Positions 32,998 through 41,475 of a stretch of 42,147 bases of DNA are shown here, one piece after another. Position numbers and translations under genes: made by a program. The stretch lies in NCBI RefSeq assembly GCF_023283845.1, contig NZ_JAKILC010000027.1, positions 1 to 42,147 of the forward strand, in the 5' to 3' direction. Positions within the stretch are counted from its first letter, which is position 1; each line of letters starts with the position of its first letter. The notes under the pieces are model-generated. The model searched no databases. It was given only the letters and a program-made list of their open reading frames with translations, and was not told where the DNA came from. This DNA comes from Shewanella marinintestina (GTDB taxonomy: Bacteria > Pseudomonadota > Gammaproteobacteria > Enterobacterales > Shewanellaceae).

Positions 32998-34278
32998 ATG
33001 AATCAATTACGTTTAGAGCCGATTGAAAAAGTGTCAGGTACGATTAATATCCCTGGTTCAAAAAGTATTTCAAATCGCGCTTTATTATTGGCCACCCTTG
33101 CAGAGGGAACTACGACACTCACCAACTTATTAGATTCTGACGATATTCGTTATATGTTGGCATCGTTAAAGCAGTTGGGCGTAAACTATCGACTTTCCGA
33201 AAATAATACAGTGTGTGAGTTAGACGGCCTCGCTGGTCCACTTAATGCCCTTGAACCACAAACGCTATTTTTAGGCAATGCAGGTACGGCTATGCGTCCT
33301 TTGTGCGCTGCACTGACCTTAGGCCAAGGGCAGTTCACATTAACAGGTGAACCGCGTATGGAAGAACGGCCTATTGGTGATCTCGTTGATGCGCTTCGTC
33401 AATTAGGTGCTGAAGTCGATTACCTTAAAGTGGAAGGCTTCCCGCCACTCACGATTAACTCAACTGGTCTTAACGGCGGTGATGTTGAAATAGCTGGCGA
33501 CTTGTCTAGCCAATTCTTAACTGCGCTTTTAATGGTTGCACCGCTGGCTCAAGGTGATGTAAATATCAAAATTAAGGGGGAGCTCGTATCTAAGCCTTAT
33601 ATTGATATTACCTTAGCATTAATGGCTCAGTTCGGCGTAACGGTTGAAAATAATGATTACGTATCTTTCGTCATCAAAGCGGGCCAACGTTATGTTTCAC
33701 CTGGCAAAGTGTTAGTTGAAGGCGACGCATCATCTGCTTCATACTTTTTAGCTGCTGGTGCGATTAAAGGCGGTGAAGTAAAAGTTACAGGCGTTGGTAA
33801 GCTATCTATCCAAGGCGATGTTAAGTTTGCTGATGTGCTTGAACAAATGGGCGCAGAAATAGAGTGGGGCGACGATTATATTATTGCTCGCCAAGCAAAG
33901 TTAACAGCTGTTGATTTGGACATGAATCATATCCCTGATGCTGCAATGACTATCGCAACGGCGGCTTTGTTCGCAACGGGTACCACCCATATTCGTAATA
34001 TCTATAACTGGCGTATAAAAGAGACTGACCGTCTTGCGGCTATGGCGACTGAACTGCGAAAGGTCGGTGCGATAGTTGATGAAGGGCACGATTATATTAG
34101 CGTGACACCTCCAGAGGTGCTCAATACTGCGGCAATCGATACCTATAATGATCACCGTATGGCAATGTGTTTTTCTATGATGGCTTTTGCTGATTGTGGC
34201 ATAACGATTAATGAGCCCGAATGTACGTCAAAAACATTTCCGGACTATTTCAATCAATTCAAAGCTCTCGCACAATAA
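32998..34278 (+). CDS. aroA: 3-phosphoshikimate 1-carboxyvinyltransferase (EPSP synthase)
   Basis: The 426-residue enzyme adds enolpyruvate from PEP to shikimate-3-phosphate, the sixth step of the chorismate pathway. Motifs: PGSKSISNRALLLA near residue 20, LGNAGTAMRPLCAALT near residue 90, and GEPRMEERPIGDLV. This is the class I, glyphosate-sensitive type of NAGTAMRPL. ATAATAAGAAGTACGCA precedes the ATG. It is first in aroA-cmk-rpsA-ihfB, with a hairpin after it. Confidence 0.97.
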   Translation: MNQLRLEPIEKVSGTINIPGSKSISNRALLLATLAEGTTTLTNLLDSDDIRYMLASLKQLGVNYRLSENNTVCELDGLAGPLNALEPQTLFLGNAGTAMRPLCAALTLGQGQFTLTGEPRMEERPIGDLVDALRQLGAEVDYLKVEGFPPLTINSTGLNGGDVEIAGDLSSQFLTALLMVAPLAQGDVNIKIKGELVSKPYIDITLALMAQFGVTVENNDYVSFVIKAGQRYVSPGKVLVEGDASSASYFLAAGAIKGGEVKVTGVGKLSIQGDVKFADVLEQMGAEIEWGDDYIIARQAKLTAVDLDMNHIPDAAMTIATAALFATGTTHIRNIYNWRIKETDRLAAMATELRKVGAIVDEGHDYISVTPPEVLNTAAIDTYNDHRMAMCFSMMAFADCGITINEPECTSKTFPDYFNQFKALAQ

Positions 34279-34306
34279 CAATATAATTCTGTAGGCTATG
34301 ATATAA

Positions 34307-34332
34307 GTCAGGTTGCGCACTCGCAACCTGAC
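34307..34332 (+). other. Perfect hairpin between aroA and cmk
   Basis: GTCAGGTTGCG-CACT-CGCAACCTGAC, an 11-bp perfect stem with a tetraloop but no T tract. It is probably an attenuating or RNA-stabilising element rather than a full terminator. Confidence 0.65.
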
Positions 34333-34457
34333 AGTTTGCTGAATCAAGTTCCCGAATATTTGAAGTTTTTACCGCTTTCTCAAGTTACTTGGTTTATAAT
34401 GCGCGCGCTCATTTTTCAGTTATATCAAGGAAGATGGAATTTCTTGTGGAGGATTTT

Positions 34458-35150
34458 ATGTCAGAAAGGGCGCCTGTTGTCACTGTTGACGGCCCAAGCG
34501 GTGCGGGAAAAGGTACTATTAGTCAGTTACTTGCTGAGCGTTTAGGCTACAAGTTACTCGACAGTGGTGCGATCTACCGTGTATTAGCCTTAGCCGCTAT
34601 TCATCACAACGTAGAACTGGATAACGAGGAGTCGTTGACCCTACTTGCAGCGCATTTAGATGTGCAGTTCATTACGGGTAACGAAAATAAAGGAATTAAA
34701 GTTGTATTAGAGGGCGAAGACGTGTCACTTACGATACGTAGTCAAGAATGCTCTAATGCCGCTTCTAAGGTCGCCGCGTTCCCTCGTGTTAGGGAAGCGT
34801 TATTACGTCGCCAGCGTGCTTTTGCTGAAGCCCCTGGTCTTATTGCTGACGGACGTGACATGGGAACAATCGTATTCCCAGCGACACCCGCTAAATTGTA
34901 TTTAACTGCATCAGCGGAAGAAAGGGCGCAAAGACGCTATAATCAGTTGCAGGACAAGGGCTTCGATGTTAATATCGATCAACTTTTGTCTGAGATTAAA
35001 GAGCGTGACGACCGCGATATGAATCGTAGTGTCGCTCCTTTGGTGCCTGCCGAAGACGCACTAGTTATCGATACGACTAATATAAACATTGAAGATGTGT
35101 TGGACTTAGCACTAACGCATATTCATAAAAAACTTCAAGTACCTGCATAA
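34458..35150 (+). CDS. cmk: Cytidylate kinase
   Basis: The 230-residue enzyme phosphorylates CMP and dCMP to the diphosphates. The ATG at 34458 lies 5 nt after GGAGG; an upstream frame extension at 34389 has no homology or site. The P-loop is GPSGAGKGT near residue 12. DGRDMGTIVFP and RAQRRYNQLQDKG follow, as in E. coli Cmk (227 residues). rpsA starts 96 bp later, the conserved cmk-rpsA arrangement, in which part of rpsA transcription begins upstream in cmk. Confidence 0.97.
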   Translation: MSERAPVVTVDGPSGAGKGTISQLLAERLGYKLLDSGAIYRVLALAAIHHNVELDNEESLTLLAAHLDVQFITGNENKGIKVVLEGEDVSLTIRSQECSNAASKVAAFPRVREALLRRQRAFAEAPGLIADGRDMGTIVFPATPAKLYLTASAEERAQRRYNQLQDKGFDVNIDQLLSEIKERDDRDMNRSVAPLVPAEDALVIDTTNINIEDVLDLALTHIHKKLQVPA

Positions 35151-35164
35151 GTAGGTACTTAACT

Positions 35165-35223
35165 ATTCGTTACATGGATGGAACGAATTATTAATCTGAC
35201 TCCACGTCCAGGATGGTCCGTGG
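35165..35223 (+). promoter_or_regulatory. rpsA leader with two GGA-loop hairpins (S1 autoregulation region)
   Basis: ATTCGTT (35165-35171) pairs perfectly with AACGAAT (35182-35188) around a loop holding GGA. CCACG (35202-35206) pairs with CGTGG (35219-35223), and an inner CCA/TGG stem displays GGA (35211-35213) as the loop. No true Shine-Dalgarno lies before the ATG at 35247. E. coli rpsA uses the same arrangement of GGA-loop hairpins for efficient translation and S1 repression. Confidence 0.75.
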
Positions 35224-35246
35224 TTTATAAAGAAAGTAACTTAAAC

Positions 35247-36914
35247 ATGACTGAATCTTTTGCTGATCTATTTGAACAATCCCTTAATGAACTTGAATTC
35301 CGTCCTGGTTCTATCGTACGTGGTGTAGTTGTAGCCATCGAAAACGGTATGGTACTAGTTGACGCAGGTCTTAAGTCTGAAAGCCCAATCCCAGCTGAAC
35401 AGTTCAAGAACGCTCAAGGCGCTCTAGAAATCGCAGTTGGCGACGAAGTTGACGTAGCTCTTGACTCTGTTGAAGATGGTTTTGGTGAAACTCAACTTTC
35501 TCGTGAGAAAGCTAAGCGTCACGAAGCTTGGATCGTTCTAGAAAAAGCGTACGAAGATGCTGAAACTGTAATCGGTATCATCAATGGTAAGGTTAAAGGC
35601 GGTTTCACTGTTGAATTAAACGGTATCCGTGCATTCCTACCTGGTTCTCTAGTAGATGTTCGCCCAGTTCGCGATACAGCTCACCTAGAAAACAAAGAAT
35701 TAGAATTCAAAGTTATCAAGCTTGACCAGAAGCGCAACAACGTTGTTGTTTCTCGTCGTGCAGTTATTGAATCTGAAAGCAGCGCAGAGCGTGATGCTCT
35801 TCTTGAGAACCTTCAAGAAGGTCAATCAGTTAAAGGTATCGTTAAGAACCTTACTGACTATGGTGCATTCGTTGATCTTGGTGGTGTTGACGGTCTTCTA
35901 CATATCACTGATATGGCTTGGAAGCGTGTTAAGCACCCATCTGAAATCGTTAATGTTGGTGACGAAATCAACGTTAAAGTTCTTAAGTATGACCGTGAGC
36001 GTACACGCGTATCACTAGGTCTTAAGCAACTTGGCGAAGATCCATGGTTAGAAATCAGCAAGCGCTACCCAGAAAACACACGTTTGACTGGTCGCGTAAC
36101 TAACCTAACTGACTACGGTTGTTTCGTTGAAATTGAAGAAGGCGTTGAAGGTCTTGTTCACGTTTCTGAAATGGATTGGACTAACAAGAACATCCACCCA
36201 TCTAAGGTTGTTAACCTAGGTGACGAAGTTGAAGTTCTAGTTCTTGACATCGATGAAGAGCGTCGTCGTATCTCTCTAGGTCTTAAGCAATGTAAGACTA
36301 ACCCATGGGATGATTTCGCTGAGCGTTTCAACAAAGGCGACAAAGTTTCTGGTAAGATCAAGTCAATCACTGACTTCGGTATCTTCATCGGTCTTGACGG
36401 CGGCATCGACGGTCTAGTTCACCTTTCTGATATTTCTTGGAACGGTACTGGCGAAGACGCAGTTGCTGAATACAAGAAAGGCGACGAAATCCACGCTGTA
36501 GTTCTTTCAGTAGACCCAGAGCGTGAGCGTATCAGCTTAGGCGTTAAGCAAACTGAAGACGATCCATTCAACGCATACCTTGCTGATAAGAAGAAAGGTG
36601 TAGTTGTTCATGGTGTTGTTACAGCAGTTGACGCAAAAGGTGTTACAATTGAACTAGCTGAGACTGTTGAAGGTTACCTTCGCGTTTCAGATATCTCTCG
36701 TGAGCGTATCGAAGATGCATCTACAGTTTACGCTGTAGGTGATAAAGTAGAATCTAAGTTCATGGGTGTGGATCGTAAGAACCGCACTATCAGCCTATCT
36801 ATCCGTGCGAAAGATGAAGCTGAAGAGAAAGAAGCAATGGCTAGCTTGAACAAGCAAGATGACGTTGCAATGAGCAGCGCAATGGCTGAAGCTTTCAAAG
36901 CAGCTCGTAAATAA
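35247..36914 (+). CDS. rpsA: 30S ribosomal protein S1
   Basis: The 555-residue protein (E. coli 557) begins MTESFADLFEQSLNELEFRPG and carries six S1 RNA-binding repeats; repeats 3-5 show LTDYGAFVDLGG.DGLLHITDM, LTDYGCFVEIEEGVEGLVHVSEM and ITDFGIFIGLDGGIDGLVHLSDI. It recruits mRNA to the 30S subunit and represses its own translation. The ATG at 35247 has only AAAGAAAG upstream; an earlier start at 35178 would include the structured leader. Codon use is strongly biased (GTT, CTT and GGT), as expected of a highly expressed gene. Confidence 0.98.
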   Translation: MTESFADLFEQSLNELEFRPGSIVRGVVVAIENGMVLVDAGLKSESPIPAEQFKNAQGALEIAVGDEVDVALDSVEDGFGETQLSREKAKRHEAWIVLEKAYEDAETVIGIINGKVKGGFTVELNGIRAFLPGSLVDVRPVRDTAHLENKELEFKVIKLDQKRNNVVVSRRAVIESESSAERDALLENLQEGQSVKGIVKNLTDYGAFVDLGGVDGLLHITDMAWKRVKHPSEIVNVGDEINVKVLKYDRERTRVSLGLKQLGEDPWLEISKRYPENTRLTGRVTNLTDYGCFVEIEEGVEGLVHVSEMDWTNKNIHPSKVVNLGDEVEVLVLDIDEERRRISLGLKQCKTNPWDDFAERFNKGDKVSGKIKSITDFGIFIGLDGGIDGLVHLSDISWNGTGEDAVAEYKKGDEIHAVVLSVDPERERISLGVKQTEDDPFNAYLADKKKGVVVHGVVTAVDAKGVTIELAETVEGYLRVSDISRERIEDASTVYAVGDKVESKFMGVDRKNRTISLSIRAKDEAEEKEAMASLNKQDDVAMSSAMAEAFKAARK

Positions 36915-36928
36915 TCGCCTTGAAGTTC

Positions 36929-36946
36929 AGGGGTGCTTGCACCCCT
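36929..36946 (+). other. Hairpin between rpsA and ihfB
   Basis: AGGGGTG-CTTG-CACCCCT followed by AAAAGG. With no T tract it is likelier to protect the rpsA 3' end or partially terminate than to stop all transcription into ihfB. Confidence 0.6.
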
Positions 36947-36987
36947 AAAAGGTGACTGTGTTTGGCTTGATAAATAGAGGGTATAGG

Positions 36988-37275
36988 ATGACTAAATCCG
37001 AACTAATCGAAAAACTTGCCACTAGGCAGTCGCAGCTGTCTGCGAAAGAAGTGGAAGCAGCTATCAAAGAAATGTTGGAGCAAATGGCCGATACATTAGA
37101 AACCGGTGATCGTATTGAGATCCGTGGATTTGGTAGTTTCTCACTTCATTATCGTGCACCACGCACTGGCCGTAACCCAAAGACTGGAACATCAGTTGAA
37201 TTGGAAGGCAAGTACGTACCGCACTTTAAGCCAGGCAAAGAACTGCGCGAACGTGTTGACGCTGTTAACTCGTAA
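36988..37275 (+). CDS. ihfB: Integration host factor beta subunit
   Basis: The 95-residue DNA-bending protein (E. coli 94) starts at ATG 36988 after AGAGGGTATAGG; an upstream in-frame start at 36952 adds twelve unrelated residues. It shows MTKSELIEKLATRQ, RIEIRGFGSFSLHYR and the beta-arm APRTGRNPKTG with the DNA-intercalating Pro. It dimerises with IhfA to bend DNA in recombination, replication and transcription. It follows rpsA as in E. coli, with a strong terminator behind. Confidence 0.97.
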   Translation: MTKSELIEKLATRQSQLSAKEVEAAIKEMLEQMADTLETGDRIEIRGFGSFSLHYRAPRTGRNPKTGTSVELEGKYVPHFKPGKELRERVDAVNS

Positions 37276-37289
37276 TTTACATTGTATTA

Positions 37290-37316
37290 AAAGCCTCCAT
37301 TAGGAGGCTTTTTTAT
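37290..37316 (+). terminator. Terminator of ihfB
   Basis: AAAAGCCTCC-ATTA-GGAGGCTTTTTT. Confidence 0.95.
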
Positions 37317-37398
37317 ATCTAAAACTTAGGTATAGCTAGCTAGTTCTCTCATTTTCTTAGATAATCAAAGTTTACCTACGCGTTCAATGGAGCTTAAC

Positions 37399-37731
37399 GT
37401 GAAGTCATTTATTATTGCCTTTTTAGTCGCTGCATTTTTTTTCCTAGCGCTTATCTTCGGGGCACGTAACGAACAAGTCGTAACGATTAGCTACTTTGTT
37501 GCTCAAGGAGAATTTAGGTTGCCAGTGGTTCTCGCGACCGTTTTCCTTGCTGGTTTTATCGTGAGTTGGATATTCGCGATGTACCATATAGCAGGACTTA
37601 AATTTGCATTGCGCCGTACTAAAAAACAATTGGCTATAGCTGAAGACAAATTGCTCGATTCGTCGATTGACGAATCACAAGCCAAAACAATGATTGCTAA
37701 ACAAAGTAACGACAAAGAAGTAGACGCTTAA
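37399..37731 (+). CDS. lapA: LapA, lipopolysaccharide assembly protein A
   Basis: The GTG at 37399 lies 6 nt after GGAG (37389-37392), giving 110 residues (MKSFIIAFLVAAF); the in-frame ATG at 37387 lacks a ribosome site. There are two membrane segments, residues about 3-20 and 42-63, with NEQVVTISYF between them, and then a basic coiled C-terminal region (LRRTKKQLAIAEDKLL), the LapA/DUF1049 pattern. It works with LapB in controlling LPS synthesis. The stop is 1 bp before the lapB start. Confidence 0.93.
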   Translation: MKSFIIAFLVAAFFFLALIFGARNEQVVTISYFVAQGEFRLPVVLATVFLAGFIVSWIFAMYHIAGLKFALRRTKKQLAIAEDKLLDSSIDESQAKTMIAKQSNDKEVDA

Positions 37732-37732
37732 T

Positions 37733-38893
37733 ATGTTAGAGATCCTCTTTCTGCTTCTTCCTATCGCAGCTGGTTATGGCTGGTATATGGGCCGCAGAAG
37801 TGTCAGGCAAAAACAGACAAACCAACGTAAACAATTGAGCCGTGACTATTTTACGGGTCTTAATTTTCTATTGTCGAATGAATCCGATAAAGCAGTCGAT
37901 CTTTTTATATCAATGTTAGATGTCGATGATGACACCATTGATACTCACCTTTCTTTAGGTTCCCTATTTCGGAAACGCGGTGAAGTTGACCGCTCTATCC
38001 GCATTCACCAAAATCTAATCGCAAGACCAAGCTTAACGACAGAGCAGCGAGATATTGCGATGATGGAACTTGGTAAAGATTACTTAGCAGCAGGTTTCTA
38101 CGATCGCGCGGAAGAGATTTTTATTAATCTTGTTAGCCAAGAAGACCATAGTGAAGAGGCTGAAACTCAACTGATAGCCATCTATCAAGTCACTAAAGAT
38201 TGGCAAAAAGCGATAGATATCATTAAGAAGCTTAAGCGTAAACGCCAAACTGAACTCAAACATGAAACGGCTCATTTTTATTGTGAGTTAGCTAATGTAT
38301 CAGACGACGTAAATCAGAAACTTAAGCAGTTGCAATCAGCGATAAAACAAGATGCTCACTGTGGGCGCGCATTATTAACATTAGCAGAGCTATATTTAAA
38401 ACAAGAAGATTATAAGGCGTCAAAACAAGCAATTGAGAAACTACTTAATACAGATGTTGACCTGTTTACAGATGTCCTTGCAACCGCTAAGCAAACGTAC
38501 TTATTAACAGAGGATAGTATTGGCTATCAAGAGTTATTGCGAGAAGCTATCGCAAAAGGCGCGGGCGCTAGCGTGACGATTACGCTTGCGCAGCACATGA
38601 TTGAACAAGGGCATCCTAAAGATGCTGAAAAGTTGATTATGGAAGGGTTAATAAGACATCCAACCATGAAAAGTTTCCAGCATTTGATGAAAATGCATTT
38701 GATCCAAGCAGAAGAAGGGCAAGCTAAAAAGAGTTTGTCGATGCTTGAGCAACTCGTAGAGCAACAGATTAAATACCGTCCGGGCTACCGCTGTAGAGAG
38801 TGTGGTTTCCCGTCGCACAGATTATATTGGCATTGCCCCTCATGTAAACAGTGGGGCAGCATTAAAAGAATTAGAGGTCTAGATGGTGAATAA
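37733..38893 (+). CDS. lapB: LapB, lipopolysaccharide assembly protein B
   Basis: The 386-residue protein has an N-terminal membrane anchor (MLEILFLLLPIAAGYGWYMG), a long array of tetratricopeptide helices and a C-terminal rubredoxin-like metal site with CRECGF and HCPSCKQW. In E. coli, LapB presents LpxC to FtsH for degradation and so limits lipid A synthesis. It immediately follows lapA (1-bp gap). GEVDRSIRIHQNL and GFYDRAEEIF typify the repeats. Length agrees with E. coli (389). Confidence 0.96.
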   Translation: MLEILFLLLPIAAGYGWYMGRRSVRQKQTNQRKQLSRDYFTGLNFLLSNESDKAVDLFISMLDVDDDTIDTHLSLGSLFRKRGEVDRSIRIHQNLIARPSLTTEQRDIAMMELGKDYLAAGFYDRAEEIFINLVSQEDHSEEAETQLIAIYQVTKDWQKAIDIIKKLKRKRQTELKHETAHFYCELANVSDDVNQKLKQLQSAIKQDAHCGRALLTLAELYLKQEDYKASKQAIEKLLNTDVDLFTDVLATAKQTYLLTEDSIGYQELLREAIAKGAGASVTITLAQHMIEQGHPKDAEKLIMEGLIRHPTMKSFQHLMKMHLIQAEEGQAKKSLSMLEQLVEQQIKYRPGYRCRECGFPSHRLYWHCPSCKQWGSIKRIRGLDGE

Positions 38894-38954
38894 CCACTAG
38901 TCGCTAATTTAAATCATAAAACCGATAATACCCCGCAAAGCGATTGGAGAGATA

Positions 38955-39650
38955 ATGACTGACAAGCCTATTTTAGTTGCCCTAGACTATGATAATAAGA
39001 ATGATGCTTTGCAGCTAATTGATCAATTAGATCCAGAGATGTGCCGCCTTAAAGTCGGCAAAGAAATGTTTACCCTGTTTGGTCCGCAATTAGTGACTGA
39101 TATTCACAGCCGTGGATTCGAGTTATTTTTAGACCTTAAGTTTCACGATATCCCAAATACAGTCGCTAAAGCGGTTACCGCAGCAGCAGAGCTGGGCGTA
39201 TGGATGACTAATATCCACGCGACTGGCGGCTTAGCAATGATGGAAGCGGCTAAACGTGCACTTGAGCCATACGGCGACAAAGCGCCACTGCTAATTGCCG
39301 TTACTGTTTTAACCTCAATGAGCGATGAAGAGCTTAAGTTACTAGGGATCAATGTGCCTGCATCTGAACACGTATTGCGTTTAGCGGCACTAACGAAGCA
39401 AGCAGGCCTAGATGGCGTAGTTTGCTCGGCTCAAGAATCTAGCTTGTTAAAAGCAAAATTCGGCCAAGATTTTAAGCTTATTACACCGGGGATCCGCCCT
39501 GAAGGCAGTGACAAGGGCGATCAGCATCGAGTCATGACACCTTCGCAGGCGTTAACTGCAGGATCTGATTATTTAGTGATTGGCCGTCCTATTACCAAAG
39601 CGGCTGATCCACTAAAAGCATTACAAGCTATCTATCAAACAATTGCGTAA
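38955..39650 (+). CDS. pyrF: Orotidine 5'-phosphate decarboxylase
   Basis: The 231-residue enzyme converts OMP to UMP, the last step of pyrimidine synthesis. It has the catalytic Asp/Lys/Asp cluster in FLDLKFHDIPNTVAKA, the N-terminal PILVALDYDN, and the phosphate-binding ITPGIRPEG and YLVIGRPIT. GGAGAG lies before the ATG. It follows lapB by about 60 bp, in the same lapB-pyrF order as E. coli, and could share the transcript. Confidence 0.97.
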   Translation: MTDKPILVALDYDNKNDALQLIDQLDPEMCRLKVGKEMFTLFGPQLVTDIHSRGFELFLDLKFHDIPNTVAKAVTAAAELGVWMTNIHATGGLAMMEAAKRALEPYGDKAPLLIAVTVLTSMSDEELKLLGINVPASEHVLRLAALTKQAGLDGVVCSAQESSLLKAKFGQDFKLITPGIRPEGSDKGDQHRVMTPSQALTAGSDYLVIGRPITKAADPLKALQAIYQTIA

Positions 39651-39724
39651 TGTGTTGATGCCTAGTAGGTTAGGAAATAAATCATATGTAATGGTTTAAA
39701 TTAACCTATAGGAGAGAAGTCACA

Positions 39725-40531
39725 ATGTTTAGCTATCAAGGAAAGAACGTTGTTGTTGTCGGTGGTACCAGTGGAATTAATCTAGGTATTGCCATTCGCT
39801 TCTCTCAAGCGGGTGCAAACGTTGCAGTCGCAAGCCGCAGTGAAGACAAAGTCACTGCGGCAGTTGTACAATTGCAGCAAGCAAACAGTAGCGGCAATCA
39901 TCTGGGTGTTTGTTTTGATGTCAGAGATCTACAAGCCTTAAAACAAGGTTTTGCAGAGATTGAAAAACACTTCGGTCATATTGATGTTCTAGTCAGCGGC
40001 GCTGCAGGTAACTTCCCATCTACTGCAGAAAATCTATCTGAAAATGGTTTTAAATCCGTCATGGATATCGACCTGTTAGGCAGTTTTCAGGTACTAAAAC
40101 AAGCTTATCCGCTGATTAAACAGCAGGGCGGTGCCATTATTCAGATCTCAGCGCCACAAGCCTATGTACCTATGCCAATGCAAGTTCACGTTTGCGCCGC
40201 CAAAGCAGGTGTTGATATGTTAACTAAAACCTTGGCAATAGAGTGGGGCAGTAAAGGGATCCGCATCAATTCTATTGTTCCAGGTCCTATCGCTGGCACC
40301 GAAGGTTTTGATAGACTGGCACCTACTGCAGAATTACAAGAACATGTCGCTAAAGGCGTCCCGTTAAGACGTAATGGACAATGTGATGATATTGCTAATG
40401 CGGCGTTATTCTTAGCGTCAGATATGGCCTCTTACATAACGGGTACTGTATTACCTGTTGATGGTGGTTGGTCATTAGGTGGTGCTGGAGCGGCTATTGC
40501 CGAGATTGGACAATTGGCCCAACGCGGTTAA
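39725..40531 (+). CDS. SDR of the 2,4-dienoyl-CoA reductase (DECR) type
   Basis: The 268-residue SDR has a cofactor motif GGTSGINLGIAIRF and NADPH-type SRSEDK. The segment SGAAGNFPSTAENLSENGFK, then VMDIDLLGSF, resembles peroxisomal and mitochondrial 2,4-dienoyl-CoA reductases. At the usual YxxxK site the Tyr is replaced (QVHVCAAKAG), as in DECR enzymes, which use another residue. It probably reduces dienoyl-CoA or a related enoyl thioester, in addition to the FadH in this window. Gene order pyrF-SDR is loose, with a 74-bp gap and its own GGAGAG site. Confidence 0.8.
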   Translation: MFSYQGKNVVVVGGTSGINLGIAIRFSQAGANVAVASRSEDKVTAAVVQLQQANSSGNHLGVCFDVRDLQALKQGFAEIEKHFGHIDVLVSGAAGNFPSTAENLSENGFKSVMDIDLLGSFQVLKQAYPLIKQQGGAIIQISAPQAYVPMPMQVHVCAAKAGVDMLTKTLAIEWGSKGIRINSIVPGPIAGTEGFDRLAPTAELQEHVAKGVPLRRNGQCDDIANAALFLASDMASYITGTVLPVDGGWSLGGAGAAIAEIGQLAQRG

Positions 40532-40570
40532 GTACAAAAATAAAGTAAAGTTAAATAGAGAAGTAAAGCT

Positions 40571-41113
40571 ATGGCAAACCCATTTCAAGAGCAGCTGTTA
40601 AAAGCAGGCTTAGTCAGTAAACAGAAAGTAAAAGACACTAAAACGCAAAAGCGTCGTGATAGAAAAGCGAAAGTTGACGATGGCTCAGAAGCCTTAAAGC
40701 AAGAAATTGCTGCTAAGAAACAAGCGCAGATCGAAAAAGACAAACAGCTAAATGAACAGCGTTTTGCAGAAGCATCTGAAAAAGGCTTGGTACGTGGTCT
40801 TGTTACCGAGTTTAAAAAGTTTGCGATTACAGCACCAAAAGACGCAGAAATTAAGTTTAACTTTACCTTCGAGAACAAGATCTACTCATTATACGTCTCT
40901 GAAAAGATGCAAAGTGAACTGTTAAATGGTCACTTAGGGATCCTTCGTCACGAGGAAGTGAGTTACTTGGTACCACATAAACTGGCTGAGCGGGTTAACT
41001 TATTAGTGCCAGCTTGGGTAGGTTACCTATGGACTCAAGAAGAGAGCACTGAAGTTGTTGAAGAAGACGACCCATATGCAGATTATGTTATTCCAGATGA
41101 TCTAATGTGGTAA
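40571..41113 (+). CDS. DUF2058 nucleoprotein/polynucleotide-associated protein (YaiL-like)
   Basis: The 180-residue protein starts MANPFQEQLLKAGLVSKQK and has a long basic coiled region (KTQKRRDRKAKVDD), a globular C-terminal half with FNFTFENKIYSLYVSEKM and LVPHKLAERV, and an acidic end. This is the DUF2058 pattern found in E. coli YaiL, whose function is not well defined but whose charge suggests nucleic-acid association. AGAGAAGTAAAGCT precedes the ATG. A terminator follows. Confidence 0.87.
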   Translation: MANPFQEQLLKAGLVSKQKVKDTKTQKRRDRKAKVDDGSEALKQEIAAKKQAQIEKDKQLNEQRFAEASEKGLVRGLVTEFKKFAITAPKDAEIKFNFTFENKIYSLYVSEKMQSELLNGHLGILRHEEVSYLVPHKLAERVNLLVPAWVGYLWTQEESTEVVEEDDPYADYVIPDDLMW

Positions 41114-41137
41114 CCAACACAACTTACCAGCATTGAA

Positions 41138-41172
41138 CAAAGCCATAATGATTCATTCATTGTGGCTTTTGT
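41138..41172 (+). terminator. Terminator of the DUF2058 gene
   Basis: AAAGCCATAATGA-ttca-TTCATTGTGGCTTT with one wobble pair, then TGTTTTAT. Confidence 0.8.
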
Positions 41173-41202
41173 TTTATAGGCCGTTTGAACGTGTAGCTAT
41201 CA

Positions 41203-41380
41203 ATCGCTTCTTGCGGGGGGGGTCAGACACTGCTGCGAGACGCTGCACTTCTTTATAGCAGAAAGTATCCCTATACGCTTTGTGATGAAATTCATGTTAT
41301 CGAAGCACGAAGCCGTATCTACACGGGATAATTGGCGTACTCATTTAGGTTAGTGTTGCTTGGTGTCTAACGCGGAAATG
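41203..41380. repeat. Intergenic long repeat, copy 1 (diverged)
   Basis: It begins ATCGCTTCTTGCGG and ends TAACGCGGAAATG. It shares with copy 2 the ordered blocks GACGCTGCA/GACACGCTGCA, GCCGTATCTACA/GCCGCATCTACA, ATTGGCGTACTCATTTAGG/ATTGGTGTTCCATTAGG, and TAACGCGGAAATG. No coding capacity is recognised. Confidence 0.65.
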
Positions 41381-41475
41381 CACCGAAATGAGTTAGGCTT
41401 CGAATGAAGGAACATTACATTTTTTGGGGTAGGCTATCTGATAGCAAATTATGAGTTGCACCTTCATTGTTATTA

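Noticed and set aside
34389..34457. Extended N-terminus of cytidylate kinase
   Set aside because: The extra residues have no family similarity, while GGAGG supports the ATG at 34458.
35178..35246. Extended N-terminus of S1
   Set aside because: The stretch belongs to the structured leader, and MTESFADLF is the conserved start.
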